Assembly: GCA_051294375.1 (NCBI GenBank)
Contig: CM119265.1
Location: forward strand, 10,557,042 to 10,621,041
Direction: 5' to 3'
From: Paraspadella gotoi
Taxonomy: Eukaryota > Chaetognatha
Length of the DNA: 64,000 bases
Shown: positions 1-15,089 of the stretch, in pieces
Numbering within the stretch: the stretch's first letter is position 1
Layout: every line of letters begins with the position of its first letter
Notes under the pieces: model-generated
Told to the model about the DNA's origin: nothing
Seen by the model: only the letters and a program-made list of their open reading frames with translations
The model's database searches: none
Translations under genes and position numbers: made by a program

Positions 1-1654
1 TGAGGACATAGTGAAAGTCTCTGTTGGCGCTGTGTTTCACCATCGCTTGAGAAAAAGAATGCAGGGTAGGTCGAGGTTAATGTTTTAACATTTCTGGACT
101 ACAACCATCACCTTCCCACCTCACCTTCGCAAAGCGCGCAAACGTATGGCGTCCCGCAGACGACGTCTCTCAGCGCCACGTGACCCGGCTCGGCGGCGTA
201 AGAGATGCAAAAGTCGGCGCCGGAAGGAACAGTGCACGTGGAGGCGCCGCCGCGTTCTATGGGCCGTCCACCGTCTGCCACCACGCCCAAGTCTAATTTA
301 TCACCGCGACACGCTTGAAAAGATAAAAGTGTCGCGCCTTCAAAGTTACATCTCTTTTTATTGTTTAATACATAAAACTTTTAAAGACGAACCTTGAACG
401 AAAAAAAGTTTTGGTTTTCCCGCGAGATTCTCGCTCTTGTCCGGACGAAAGAGCCCAAGCACGTCTTCCATGTCAACAGGGGCGCCGTCGGTGCCGTAGA
501 CGACTCCCTCTCCGCCATGGCTGAGAATGCAGACGACTAGGGCGTCGTGTTCGTCGAGCACGTGGTGTCGACTCAGGTCGGAGAGGCGCTCGAGGATTTC
601 CTTGCCCGTCAGATTGACGAACTCCTTCACTTCGAACCCGCACCGTTCCCACAACCATCTAGAATCGGGATGATTTTGTGTTTTAAACATTTTCTCATTT
701 TCATTTTATTTTTAAAATATAATTTTCAAAATGATGATTTTATAATTAATAATTCATTAATTCACCGTAATCGTTCTGCGTCTTTTTTCGTCCCTTCTCG
801 GTTGTCGAAGGATTTGCTGCCTTCGATCGAAGTGTCACGAGAAAAGTCCTGATTGTTTATCACTACTGCGAAACCTGTGAGTGGACCAAGACTTCAAGAT
901 ACCAGTTGGAACGTTCCTCTAAGTAATTTAAACCCCTATGAACGAAATATTCGGCGCACCTAAAGGGTTCCTGTCCAAAGGGTAACAAGGAAGTTCGGAT
1001 CGCGAATCGTCTTGAACGCTGAGGGACCCGAAAGAACTGAAGAGGCCCAATTGAGGGGGAATGGAGGAAGAAGAATCCAAGGAAATAGTTTTGACCGAGA
1101 GGTCGGCGTCGCGCCGTCTCTTGGTCGACGGCAGCGTCGTCGGCGAGTGGCACCGTTTAGCAGCGCCATTCGGGCGCCACGGGTCGTGACTGGCGTTGGT
1201 TTTTTCAGCGTCGGTGGCAGCGACGAGAGATTCGCGAACATCTTCCAGCGCTTCGGCGGCGAGATTGAGTTGAGCATCTTTTAAAGCATCCAAGAGATAT
1301 TCCACAGTTCGGTCTCGTCGTTCGTATTTTTGATACCAGATCATGAGAAATTCAAAAGCCTGAATCGTTGAAGGAGCCATGGAAATAGGAACTAATCAAA
1401 TAAAGAATACGAAACAAGAAAGACATCGACACAACCTGATGGTCGACGTCGTCGGAGTTTTTGCGCCGAATCCGCTCGACGTCCGATGGTTGAACGAGAG
1501 CGAACTTGGGGTGTTGGGCCAACGTCTCCCAATGGCCGGAAAGGCGACGGGAGAGCGGGAAGAAAACCTCGTTGCGATTTTTCTCCGTCACCGGCATTGA
1601 TGAGGACCCGACAGATGCAAGCACCGGACGAGAGTCGGTAGTCACGTGACTCAT
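1..1654 (-). CDS. Death-domain caspase (3' end outside window)
   Basis: This is a cysteine-aspartate protease of the apoptotic caspase family. Exons read on the - strand are 1654-1436, 1359-960, 874-766, 658-393, 313-125 and 45-1 (partial). All junctions are GT-AG and in frame. The first two exons encode a death-fold region, roughly residues 30-105, with SGHWETLAQH and DVERIRRKN followed by helices ending TVEYLLDALK. A polar linker follows, then the p20 domain starts at VVINNQDF. The catalytic His is in SHGGEG (about residue 290). The catalytic Cys is in QACRG (about residue 333), with that motif split across the 393/313 junction. The p10 part has the substrate-pocket stretch ADFCISYAAEPGHVALRD and GTPYVCALCE. 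The linker between subunits is short and contains VVADG, a possible maturation site. Death-domain caspases are known in some invertebrates, whereas vertebrate initiators carry CARD or DED. The start codon is the first Met of an open exon. Upstream non-coding exons cannot be excluded. Confidence 0.9.
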
Positions 1655-2147
1655 TTCGTTGCCTTTATAATGATCTCGTGACCATAGGGGAGATTGACTT
1701 TTTGATATGAGCGAATCTGGAATGTTCGCTCAGCCGATCAGACCCTCCTTGTTCTCAAATCCAGAAAGCAAATAACAGGAATCATCTCAGCAGGGGTCAA
1801 TTTTTTTCCCACCCCGGAGTCATCCGGTGTCCGTCGGTCTATAACTCAACTAGCCAGTTTCTTTTTCTTTGTATTCTAATAAAATGTGGTCGAAAACAAA
1901 AAAAATTGTTCCATATTTATTATGAAAAATTTCTACAGACTAAATGATCACAATCGATGCGGAGAACATGGAATTAGTTTCTTTTTCTCTGTCTAAACGA
2001 AGTCCGTGACAAAACTGGTGCTGGTGGTGAATTTCGGGAAAGGAAAGGCGAGAAGGAAAAGGGCGATAATTATATCCTAAGCGATGGAGGATAAGAAATG
2101 GCACACGATGTAGTGTTTTTTTTCCTTTGTCTCTGACGAAAACGATT
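1655..2147. other. Spacer between caspase and RUVBL2
   Basis: This AT-rich stretch of about 490 bp lies upstream of the caspase start and downstream of the RUVBL2 stop. I see no ORF or repeat. Because both genes are on the - strand, it should hold the caspase promoter and the RUVBL2 3' UTR. A TTTATT near 1914 would read AATAAA on the - strand and could be the RUVBL2 polyadenylation signal. Confidence 0.4.
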
Positions 2148-6609
<4,462 letters not shown>

Positions 6610-6624
6610 TTACAGTTTTGGTAG

Positions 6625-6814
6625 TTTTAATTTTTTCTCCGTCGACGCAGATCAAATAAACTAAGAATAAAAATAATGCGACGGGCTTATTAGCATAATA
6701 ACTCATTAAAATACATTTGTTTTAATTTTTTCTCCGTCGACGCAGATCAAATAAACTAAGAAATAAAATAATGCGACGGGCTATTAGCATAATAACTCAT
6801 TAAAATACATTTGT
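6625..6814 (+). repeat. Tandem duplication, 95-bp unit, two copies
   Basis: Two head-to-tail copies start at 6625 and 6720, each opening with TTTTAATTTTTTCTCCGTCG and ending AAAATACATTTGT. They differ only by one-base length changes in A and T runs. The copies begin 25 bp upstream of the RUVBL2 start codon, inside its likely promoter or 5' UTR, so the duplication could matter for expression or could be an assembly duplicate. Confidence 0.85.
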
Positions 6815-7100
6815 GGGTCATTGAATCTAAAATAAAGAATGGAATGAACTTCAAAAGGCAAGTACAAATCCTAATTAGTACAAAACAATTAGTAAGGCGT
6901 ATACAATAGAGTGGAGCACCCAAGAACAAAAAAAATTATTTGAATGTTCAAACAAGGATATTTAGATATTTAGTATGATTATTGATTAAAAATTAAAAAT
7001 TAACAAAAAATATTGTCTCGGGAACAGAATAGTAAAATATAATATATTTATAATAATATTCTTTGTGTTTTTTTCCTTTCTGTTTCGTTGTGATTTGATT

Positions 7101-7230
7101 TAGAACAAAGTTTGAAGAGAGATTTAACAACGATTTTTATTTCATAGTGAAACGGACATGTGAGTCGAAACATGTCCGTTTCACTATGAAATAAAAATCG
7201 TTGTTAAATCTTTCTTCAAACTTTGTTCTA
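7101..7230. repeat. Near-perfect foldback with degenerate hammerhead tail
   Basis: The 60-bp arms (7101-7165 and 7171-7230) are almost perfectly complementary with a loop of only a few bases. The centre reads GAGTCGAAACATGTCC and continues into AAAATCGTTG, the same 3' half seen in the complete hammerhead-like elements at 20.9, 32.3, 33.1, 49.6 and 50.5 kb. The CTGATGA half is missing, so this looks like a truncated, inverted member of that family. Confidence 0.75.
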
Positions 7231-7415
7231 AATAATATTCTTATAAAATAAATTTTAAAAATATTTTTTAAAAACTTTTAATAAAGATTCAGATTCTTCA
7301 TAAAAAGTTGAATCAAAAATACAAACATATTATCAAAAATATTATCATTTTCAGCATTTAAAACGAGAAAAAATGTAAAAATTTGTGACTTTTTATTCTC
7401 TGTAGTAAAAATTAA

Positions 7416-7505
7416 TACAGAAGGCTTTATGAAATTGGTATTGATATAATAGTTTGATCGGAACCGATTCTTGGTTCAGAAAAACGAAATATAAAGCCTT
7501 CTGTA
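7416..7505. mobile_element. Short terminal-inverted-repeat element (90 bp)
   Basis: TACAGAAGGCTTTAT at the left end is matched in inverted orientation by ATAAAGCCTTCTGTA at the right end. The interior is non-coding. The size and shape fit a miniature inverted-repeat element, or a deletion derivative of a DNA transposon. No target-site duplication was firmly identified. Confidence 0.5.
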
Positions 7506-8090
7506 TATGTTCATCATTTTTTACGGTCTAAACATTAAAAGATCATAACATATTTAATAAAAATTTGTTAGTTTTTTATGGCGAATCCAAATCCTTTTTA
7601 AAAATAAAAAAAATATTTTAAAATTTAATGATTTCATAATGATATTACTACATAAATAATTGAATTTATTATACTGTTATGCTAAAAAAATTTTTTAAAG
7701 GATTTAAAATTCGTTAATTACATGTCCATAAGCAGCTAAAAAATAATGTTCGATCACTCAATCTTTTCAACACTCCACCCTAGTATACAAGGAAAATATT
7801 CAAAAGTAATTGTAAATCTAAAATCCAAAATCAATAAGTACCGCTGAAAAGAGTAATTTAATAGATTTAAATTAAAACTAAGCAATTGGTTACAAAAAAT
7901 AACCATTAACCAGGGAATCACAGATTATAATTTATAATAATCGTAAAGCCAATTATATCATTCACTTCGCAAAATTATGAAGCTTTTTGATCGGTTGTCT
8001 AGTTCTTATTAGTAGTAATAAGTACAACTCGCTACAATTAATTTTCAATTATCAAATCGTAGGAAATCTAAGACAAACTCTTGGAATTTT

Positions 8091-9632
8091 TCAGCCTCTT
8101 TTCTGAACAATCATCTTGTAATTGACGGGTGAATAAATGGTCCCTTCCTCCTCACCATCCAACGTTGGAGGATTCTGCGGGTCCTCCATGCTAAAGTTGA
8201 ATTTGCTTAACATAGAAACGGCGAATATGACCAACTCCAGCTTGGCAAGCATCTCCCCCAAACATCTTCGTTTCCCGAAAGAAAACGGAATAAAATTGGG
8301 ATTCTGCACCACGGCCTTTTCCCTTGGGTCCAACCAGCGTTCCGGACGAAAGTTGTCCGGATCTCCCCAATTTTTCTGGCACGTGTGCATGTAGTGAATA
8401 TTGGCGAAAAGGATGGCGTTTTTGGGCACGAAGTAACCTCCAACGGTGGTGTCTTGTTTGGCTCGGTGTGGAACCGACAGCGGAACTATCGCGCTGACTC
8501 GTTGTGCCTCTAGGATAGTGGCGACCGTGTAAGGAAAATCCTTCAAAGGGGACATCGTAGACAAATCGCCGTCGGGGCCCAAGACGTGATCAATTTCCTC
8601 GTGGCATTTCTCCTGAATGTTCGGAAACCGAATCATGTACAATAAAAACCAACTGAGCGTCGTCGCCGTCGTATCGGTCCCGGCGAAGAACAATTCGATG
8701 ATTATGGCTTTGATTTTGCCGGAATCGATAGAGGACGACGAATCTTTGGACTCCATTTTTTGAAGGCAGAGATCAATGAAATCGCGCGGGGAATTTGCGT
8801 CGAAGCTTTCTTTGTGCTTCTCTACTTCCGCTTCAATAAAACGTTGAATCAACCCGACCTTTTTGAGGACTTCCCTCTCTATTTTTTTGGACGAAGGCAA
8901 AGAGTTGACGATGGGAATCCGGCTGCGAAATATGTTACGTCCGAGAACGTATTTGATCGCGTCGATCGTTTCTGCGAATTTCTGGTCGTTATGATCGAAC
9001 CTGTCGCCAAATACGACCTGACATATGACATTGGACACAGACTTGTAAAGCGCGGTCATGTGAAAGTCGCTGGGAATTTTTTTCTCAGCGACTTCGTCGA
9101 ATTCTTGAACGAGCAAGGCGGCTTCGGCGACGATGGAGGCCTCCATGGATTTACCCTTCAGGCCAAAATCGAGCATGGAGTGGAGGGTGAGTTGCTTCAT
9201 CTCTTTGTACTCGGCTCCAAAATCCGAGGAAATCACTCCGTACTCTTTGAACACGCGTCTGTCCTCTGGGGTGATCGAGCGAATACGATCTGACAAGATG
9301 TCCCCTTTAGTCGAAAACGCCTCCTTAATAACATCCATTTCGTTGAGCAAAATCATTTGGAAGGGACCAAATTTAATTTGTGTTATTTTACCAAACTTTG
9401 TAGGAAGTTTGAATAATAATTGCCTGCGCCTTGTTTTTGAGAAAAAATCAAAAACTATGGAAATGCTTCCCAAAATCGGAAAACGGAATGGGCCAGGAAT
9501 TGATTTTGCGCCTTTTCTACCCAAATTGGTCAACATATGAAGAGAGCAAATAAGTATAATCGCAAATATCAAAATTTGCAGTCCCGTTGACTGCAAATAG
9601 CCATAAATCAGTTTAAATGTTTTTTCTATCAT
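8091..9632 (-). CDS. Cytochrome P450, CYP2-clan-like, single exon (copy A)
   Basis: This is a 513-residue microsomal-type haem monooxygenase encoded by one uninterrupted ORF. It has an N-terminal membrane anchor (LQILIFAIILICSLHML, about residues 16-32) followed by a proline-rich hinge (SIPGPFRFPILGS). The I-helix oxygen-activation motif is FFAGTDTTATT, the K-helix ExxR is EAQR, and the PERF region appears as FRPERW. The haem-binding loop is FSFGKRRCLGE with the thiolate Cys. All hallmarks are intact, so the enzyme should be active, but the substrate cannot be predicted. The overall pattern fits the CYP2 clan. It is paralogous to the next gene in the same orientation 530 bp away, and both lack introns, unlike most neighbours. 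Confidence 0.93.
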   Translation of the reverse strand: MIEKTFKLIYGYLQSTGLQILIFAIILICSLHMLTNLGRKGAKSIPGPFRFPILGSISIVFDFFSKTRRRQLLFKLPTKFGKITQIKFGPFQMILLNEMDVIKEAFSTKGDILSDRIRSITPEDRRVFKEYGVISSDFGAEYKEMKQLTLHSMLDFGLKGKSMEASIVAEAALLVQEFDEVAEKKIPSDFHMTALYKSVSNVICQVVFGDRFDHNDQKFAETIDAIKYVLGRNIFRSRIPIVNSLPSSKKIEREVLKKVGLIQRFIEAEVEKHKESFDANSPRDFIDLCLQKMESKDSSSSIDSGKIKAIIIELFFAGTDTTATTLSWFLLYMIRFPNIQEKCHEEIDHVLGPDGDLSTMSPLKDFPYTVATILEAQRVSAIVPLSVPHRAKQDTTVGGYFVPKNAILFANIHYMHTCQKNWGDPDNFRPERWLDPREKAVVQNPNFIPFSFGKRRCLGEMLAKLELVIFAVSMLSKFNFSMEDPQNPPTLDGEEEGTIYSPVNYKMIVQKRG

Positions 9633-10164
9633 CTTCCCTCTTAGTGTTTTCTGAATTCTGAAGCCAAAAAAATGAAGTGTCGCACGATAATTAGAGATTT
9701 AGTAATCTAACAAAGAAATCATTCGTAATAAATTACAAGATTTAAGGTTCTCCCATCAACAAGATTCAACAAACAATCAAATAAAATTAGCCAAAAAAGA
9801 AAGCTTGAGATCATTAGTGTACCAAGCAGTAAATAATAAGTAGTCACTAGTCAATGTTACCACTCGATAAGAATTCATAAAAATAGTATAAAATTGATAA
9901 TAACCTTGCGCTAACAATTTTTTAAAAAAATTATATCAGGTTTACTAACATGCTAAAAAAATTATATCAGGTTTACAAACATGTTTCTCATTTTATTTGA
10001 AACGTCGTTAAGTTTTACGCGGGTGCAAAATTTGGTATAATCGACCAAAATTATCGACAAATCATTTCTAAAAAATTAAGATAAGCATTAAAAAAATTGC
10101 GTGAAATTTTTCTCAGTAAAACAATCTCATTGGTAAATGATTTTTTGATTCTTTAAGATATGAT
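9633..10164. other. Spacer between the two P450 genes
   Basis: This is an AT-rich spacer of about 530 bp with no ORF of note. Around 9918-9982 a 34-bp block containing AAATTATATCAGGTTTAC occurs twice in tandem. It presumably contains the 3' UTR of the downstream-lying copy B and the promoter of copy A. Confidence 0.4.
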
Positions 10165-11721
10165 TTAATTTCGAATTTCCATCAACATTTCAAATGGAAT
10201 CGGGGAATGCACCAAACCCTGACCCTTAATAGGCGGAGGATTTTTCTCGTCGACCGCACGAAACCTAAACTTTTTCAACAACGAAATACCAAAGATAAAG
10301 TACTCGGCTTTGGCCAAATTCTCGCCCAGACACTTTCGCTTCCCGAAGGAAAACGGGATAAAATTGGGATTCGATATCAACTTTGTCGGATCGGTCGGGT
10401 TCAGCCATCGATCCGGATTAAACTTTCGTGGAGATTCCCACTTGGTGGGATCGTGATGCAGGTAAGCTATGTTAGCAAAGACGAGACAACCCGCCGGAAC
10501 TCGATAACCCCCGACGCAAGTCTCTTCTCTCGCCACGTGAGGTAACGATGCTCCAGCAATGCAAGAGACACGCTGGACCTCATACAACGTGGCGAGGGTA
10601 AATGGAAAATCCTTTTGGATCATGGCGCTGGTCACCTCTTCGTCATTTCCCAGAATTTGATCCAACTCCTCTTGGCATCGCTGCTGGGTGTCGGGAAACC
10701 GAATCATGTACAGAAGGAGCCACGACAAAGTAGCGGAAGTCGTGTCGGTGCCAGCGAAAAAAAGATCCATAATAATTTTTCGGATATTTTCGATCCCAAT
10801 GGAGGATTTTCCCGAGCCAGAAACGGCGGCCTGCTTCAAAGCAAGATCCACGAAATCTCGAGAAGAATTCTCGTCGAAGTCAACCTTGTGACTTTGAATC
10901 TGATTTTCGACGAAATCAAGGATGTTTTTTAGATGAAACAGCTCCTGTTTTTTTATTTCCTTAAAGTGGGGAAAGTACTTGGCAAAGGGAATACGACCGA
11001 TCAAGTTACTACGTTTGAAAAAGAAAAACCGAATCCCTTTTACAGCTTTGACAAACTCCGCATCTTGGTAATCGAATCTGCGTCCAAACACAACGGAACA
11101 AATGACGTTGGAAACAGCGACGTGAACCAATTTTTCGTGGATGTTGGTCGGGCGACCTTCGCCGGCTTCTTTGCGAAATTCATCGATCAAAAAACTCGCC
11201 TCGATGGAGGCGGTCTCTTCCAAAGTTTTCCCACCGAAACCAAAATCCTTCATCGACTGCAAAGTCAAAAATTTTCTCTCTTTAAACTCTTTGCCGTAAT
11301 TGGCGCTGCCTAAGCCTTTCCCTGTTCCAATGATGTGATCGATATCAGTCAACTCTTGACTATCGAATCGACGATCGGACAAGACCTCCGCCTTGTTCAC
11401 GAACGCTTCCTTGATGATGTCCAAGTCATTAAGCCATATTAACATGGACGAACCAACTCTGAAGAAAACCATTTTACCATATTTTTCCGGGAGAGAAATT
11501 CGAAGTTCGTGACGTCCATCGGACAAAATGTCGCCCAAGACTGAGACGGAGCCGAAAAGGGGAACACTCAACGGACCCGGAGGTAGAGGGGGGCGCGTCG
11601 ATGAGGATGAGCGACGAATCATCCAGAGAAAGGAAACTAGCAAGAAAAGTCCGGCGAAGACGAGCTGGAGATGGAGCGACAACCGGAACCCGGTTATGAA
11701 ATCGAGCCCCGTTCCTAGCAT
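10165..11721 (-). CDS. Cytochrome P450, CYP2-clan-like, single exon (copy B)
   Basis: This 518-residue intronless P450 has an N-terminal anchor (LQLVFAGLFLLVSFLWMI) and a Pro-rich hinge (PPLPPGPLSVPLFGS). The I-helix motif is FFAGTDTTSAT, ExxR is EVQR, the PERF-like stretch is FNPDRW, and the haem loop is FSFGKRKCLGE. It has the same length class and architecture as copy A but is clearly diverged from it in the anchor and substrate-recognition regions. The pair is therefore an older tandem duplication and not a recent assembly duplicate. It probably sits in the endoplasmic reticulum membrane and needs NADPH-P450 reductase. Its substrate is unknown. Confidence 0.93.
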   Translation of the reverse strand: MLGTGLDFITGFRLSLHLQLVFAGLFLLVSFLWMIRRSSSSTRPPLPPGPLSVPLFGSVSVLGDILSDGRHELRISLPEKYGKMVFFRVGSSMLIWLNDLDIIKEAFVNKAEVLSDRRFDSQELTDIDHIIGTGKGLGSANYGKEFKERKFLTLQSMKDFGFGGKTLEETASIEASFLIDEFRKEAGEGRPTNIHEKLVHVAVSNVICSVVFGRRFDYQDAEFVKAVKGIRFFFFKRSNLIGRIPFAKYFPHFKEIKKQELFHLKNILDFVENQIQSHKVDFDENSSRDFVDLALKQAAVSGSGKSSIGIENIRKIIMDLFFAGTDTTSATLSWLLLYMIRFPDTQQRCQEELDQILGNDEEVTSAMIQKDFPFTLATLYEVQRVSCIAGASLPHVAREETCVGGYRVPAGCLVFANIAYLHHDPTKWESPRKFNPDRWLNPTDPTKLISNPNFIPFSFGKRKCLGENLAKAEYFIFGISLLKKFRFRAVDEKNPPPIKGQGLVHSPIPFEMLMEIRN

Positions 11722-12516
11722 TTTTTTTATGGATCGTGAAATCTCTAGGCGACGTTAAGAACAAAAAATCATAATTTGATAATACGATTCTACAACTAAA
11801 AATACTAAAAACGAACAAGAATAAAATGAGGATTCAAAAAGTAAAAAGTACGGATCTTAACGATTTTAGAGATAAGTGGTTAGAATAAACTGGAAATTTC
11901 TGCCAAATTATGTGGTAAATTGTCTATAGTAAATTGAGAGCCGTAAAAAATATACTAGCGTCGCGCCGACATTAAAATTTAAGGCGGAATAAAGTCAAAA
12001 CTAAAGCAATTCTGCAAATCTAATTCATTGACCCGTATAGTAAATTATTGAAAAATGGAAAAAACATTTAAAATTATTGCGATAGTTTAGCCACGGAAGC
12101 TAATATATTACAGAATTTCGTCAAACATTTCATCTTCAAAGATTTGAATTAAAATTTGCCGCCGTTCACGGGACCAAAAAATAACGCAATATGATTGGCT
12201 GAGGGAGTCGAAAAAAAAGAAAATAACCAATAGGAATCATTTTAGAATTAGACAGCTGTAGGAGAAAAATTTCTGAAATCCGAAAATCGTTTTTATTTTG
12301 AAAATATTTTAAAAACATTTTATACTCTCCGGCGTAATAAAGAACAGCCTAAATTAAAAAAAAAAAAAAAAGAAACACGTAAACTCGAGAAGCGGCGCCT
12401 CGTCCCTTGTCAATCCTTCGAAGCCAATGCCTCTCTGATCTTCCAACATTCCAACGTTTTGGCTTACTTCAGGTAAAACTATTTTATTATGTAGAGAGAT
12501 TATAGTTAAACTTGTA

Positions 12517-12731
12517 CGATCTCTTGTGTGATTGTGCGTTTTTCGAAAGGGGAGAATCCGAGCAAAAAAAATAAAAACGTCGCCGATCGAAGAACGGGTT
12601 TTTAAATGTAAAGTTGAAAGAGAAATATTATGATTTTGCTCTTGGTGATCCGTTCTTCGATCGGCGACGTTTTTTACTTTTTCTCTCGGATTCTCTCCTC
12701 TCGAAAAACGCACGATCACGCAAGAGATCGG
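12517..12731. repeat. Foldback element, ~85-bp arms
   Basis: The left arm starts CGATCTCTTGTGTGATTGTG and the right arm ends with its complement CACGCAAGAGATCG. The arms also share the CGTCGCCGATCGAAGAACGG block in inverted form. A ~45-bp non-coding loop separates them. Small differences between arms show it is not a perfect palindrome. It is likely a non-autonomous transposon. Confidence 0.7.
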
Positions 12732-12812
12732 TGACGGACTTTTGCAGAGTATATAAAAACAATTATTGATCCTAAACGCCTTTTAATAGATTTGCGGGCG
12801 TGAAATCAAAGG

Positions 12813-13104
12813 ATATTTCACAGTAAAATTAGTTCGTTTATTGACTTTTTTGGTTTAACCGGCTAAATTTTGCTTTCGCCGACCGCGGTTTTGGCGGCTT
12901 TTGAAAAACAACTTGAAAATACTTAATTTTAAAAAAAATTAAAAAAAAAATTAAACCCAATTACCCTAAACCCATTTAACCCTAATACCCCTAACCCTAA
13001 ACCACCCCTAAACTACCTAACCCTAACCACTCCATAACCCCGGTTGGCGAAAGTAAAAGTAACCCATTTAACCTTTCCTTAACTAGTTTTACTGTGAAAT
13101 ATAC
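12813..13104. repeat. Inverted-repeat element carrying telomere-like CCCTAA motifs
   Basis: Ends at 12813 (ATATTTCACAGTAAAAT) and 13104 (its inverted complement) bracket about 290 bp. The middle, 12957-13046, is a degenerate array of CCCTAA-type units (ACCCTAAACCC, AACCCTAATACCCC, CCCTAACCCTAAACC). The flanks contain related GGCGAAAGTA / TTTCGCC stretches, extending the fold. It looks like a mobile element with an embedded interstitial telomere-like tract, and not a real chromosome end. Confidence 0.6.
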
Positions 13105-13906
13105 TTTTATTTAATGGCCACAAATCTAGCACTCAAATGTTACCCATCCCGTGTAAGTTTGACGAGGGTCTAGAATTGGCATTTTAACGTTATAATAAAG
13201 TGATTAATACTTTCTTAACTCCTGGCAAAATTCCCCCACGGAAAGGGAATTAATTTTTTCTCAACGTTACCGGGACTCAACTTCCGCGTCTCCAGATCGG
13301 ATGAATCGATATTCCGATGACCAAAAAGTTACAGAAGATCGAAGAGAGAAAGGTAGTAGATGTAGATTTGAACTGCATAAATTTTGTATATTTTGTATAT
13401 TTTGTTATATTTAGTATTCAGTTGTACTTATTACCAGTATCCTTTAATTAACAGAAAGAGAGAGAGAGAAACTTTACATCTCTCTCCCTGCACATGATTA
13501 CCTTATTAATTATCTTTAACTTCTACCGAGTATGGATCAAGAAAAGAAAATTGGTATGTCACGTGACCTCTTTCAGCCAATCAGAATGCGAGAAAATTGT
13601 GATTTGAAGAGTTTCGTTATTTGGACAAAGAAATGTCTCCGTGTGTGATACTGAAAAATATTTCTAAATTTTTTTTAGGCAGATGAGAAGATTGTATCAT
13701 GGGCCATTTGAAATATATTGCGGAATCGTCCCTATTATAAATTTAAGTTAATTTTGGCCCGACAAGGAAAATCCGTTCTTTTTAAATAACAATCATCAAT
13801 CAAAACAAACAAAAACAGAATTATCAAAATAATCTGGAAACTCCAGGAATTTATTCGAGCAGTATCACTAGTTATACCCGCTTCATTCTCATCGATAGCG
13901 TCGTTT

Positions 13907-15089
13907 TCAACGTCCGCTCCCCACCTCCTCGTCCGGACAACAATAATACTCGACGAAGGAGATTTGTCCGTCTTCGTTCTTGATGAGAAACTGGAAGGAG
14001 AGGAATCCACGGAAGTCGGTGCGGACGGAGACCTTGTCTGCGACGGCCAGGGCGCGGATGCAGGGTTTGATGAGGGAGATGCGGTATCGATGCGACGCCA
14101 TCTTCCCGCAATAAAAGGCTGAATAGAGGCGACGATTGCACGTTGAAATGGAAGCTTAATCAAAATTCATCGTCTCACCTTCGATCATATCAGAATCTTG
14201 AGGAAAATCCTGTGTTGATGACCCGGCGATACCGAAAGTAGATAACCTGACAAATTTTAAATTACCAATGATTTTTTTTTTGGGCAATATGAAATATAAT
14301 TTTTTTAAAAAAATTATTTCTCTCGATGGCAAAGTTTGTCTTCGTTTTAGCGAAAAGAGAAGAACCTGAAGTAAGGATCCTCTGGAGAGATTAAAATCTC
14401 TAAAAGCTCAGATGTCATGTCCAATTCGCTGAAGGCGGCCTTGAGGCATTCAGCCTTCATTATCACTTTGCTGCAAATATTTGTCGAGTTAAAGTCAAAG
14501 TCTAATATTTCTGAAGGTTCCATGGTTTTTAGCCAACACTCTGTGACCACTCCAGACTCCTAAGCCAATATAAGTACTAAATTAAATATTTAATAGTAAA
14601 ATTAAAAATAATAATTATTAATCTCATTAACCTCCAACATCAATTCTAAAGGATGCCCATAACCGCGGTAAAACATCCTCAGTGCAACTGGAGAGCCCGA
14701 CGCATCTGGTTTCCCGAACATGTTGAGACAATCCAAGAAAACGGAGAGATTCACGCGAAACGTCACCTGCGAATGGATCAATAAAAAAAATAAACGTATT
14801 TTGCTCGACGATCGACTGGTGCACAGAGAATCACAGACTCCCAAAGCACCTGATCTTGCTCGAGCTGAAAGGGATGAAAGAGTGAGGCTTGCAGAAAGGC
14901 GTTTCCTTGCATGCACTTGGCCTCCTCAACGATTACTTTCAGTCCATGGGAGGAGGCACAGATCATAGCGTGGTCCTTAAAGTGGACCGCTTGAAGAATG
15001 TTGGACAAAATTCGCGCATTCTCCATCCCAGTAGCCAGAACATTGTCGTCGGTCAAAGCGTCGTTGGTCTTTTGCGACAATCGAGCCAT
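13907..15089 (-). CDS. RAD1: RAD1 checkpoint clamp subunit
   Basis: This is a component of the 9-1-1 (RAD9-RAD1-HUS1) DNA-damage clamp, a PCNA-like ring loaded at damaged sites to activate ATR signalling. Five exons on the - strand (15089-14850, 14766-14632, 14559-14366, 14246-14179, 14118-13907) join in frame to 282 residues, the same length as human RAD1. Diagnostic stretches are ILQAVHFKDHAMICASSHG, NLSVFLDCLNMFG, RMFYRGYGHPL, AFSELDMTSE and SPEDPYFR, with the near-invariant C-terminal NEDGQISFVEYYCCPDEE. The last acceptor was chosen at CAG|CCTTTTATTG because it restores the AF-x-C-...-RYRISLIKP alignment; an upstream acceptor at 14152 would not. The protein is complete and shows nothing unusual. 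Confidence 0.95.

Larger units (their letters stand above)
11722..13906. other. Intergenic repeats between P450 B and RAD1
   Basis: I support no gene in these 2.2 kb. The region contains two foldback elements (12517-12731 and 12813-13104, the second with telomere-like repeats inside), a poly-A run near 12355 and AG-rich stretches near 13455. The short ORFs on the - strand lack family resemblance and overlap the foldbacks. Confidence 0.5.

Noticed and set aside
13735-14163. 142-codon - strand ORF
   Set aside because: It is an out-of-frame shadow of the last RAD1 exon and its upstream intron.
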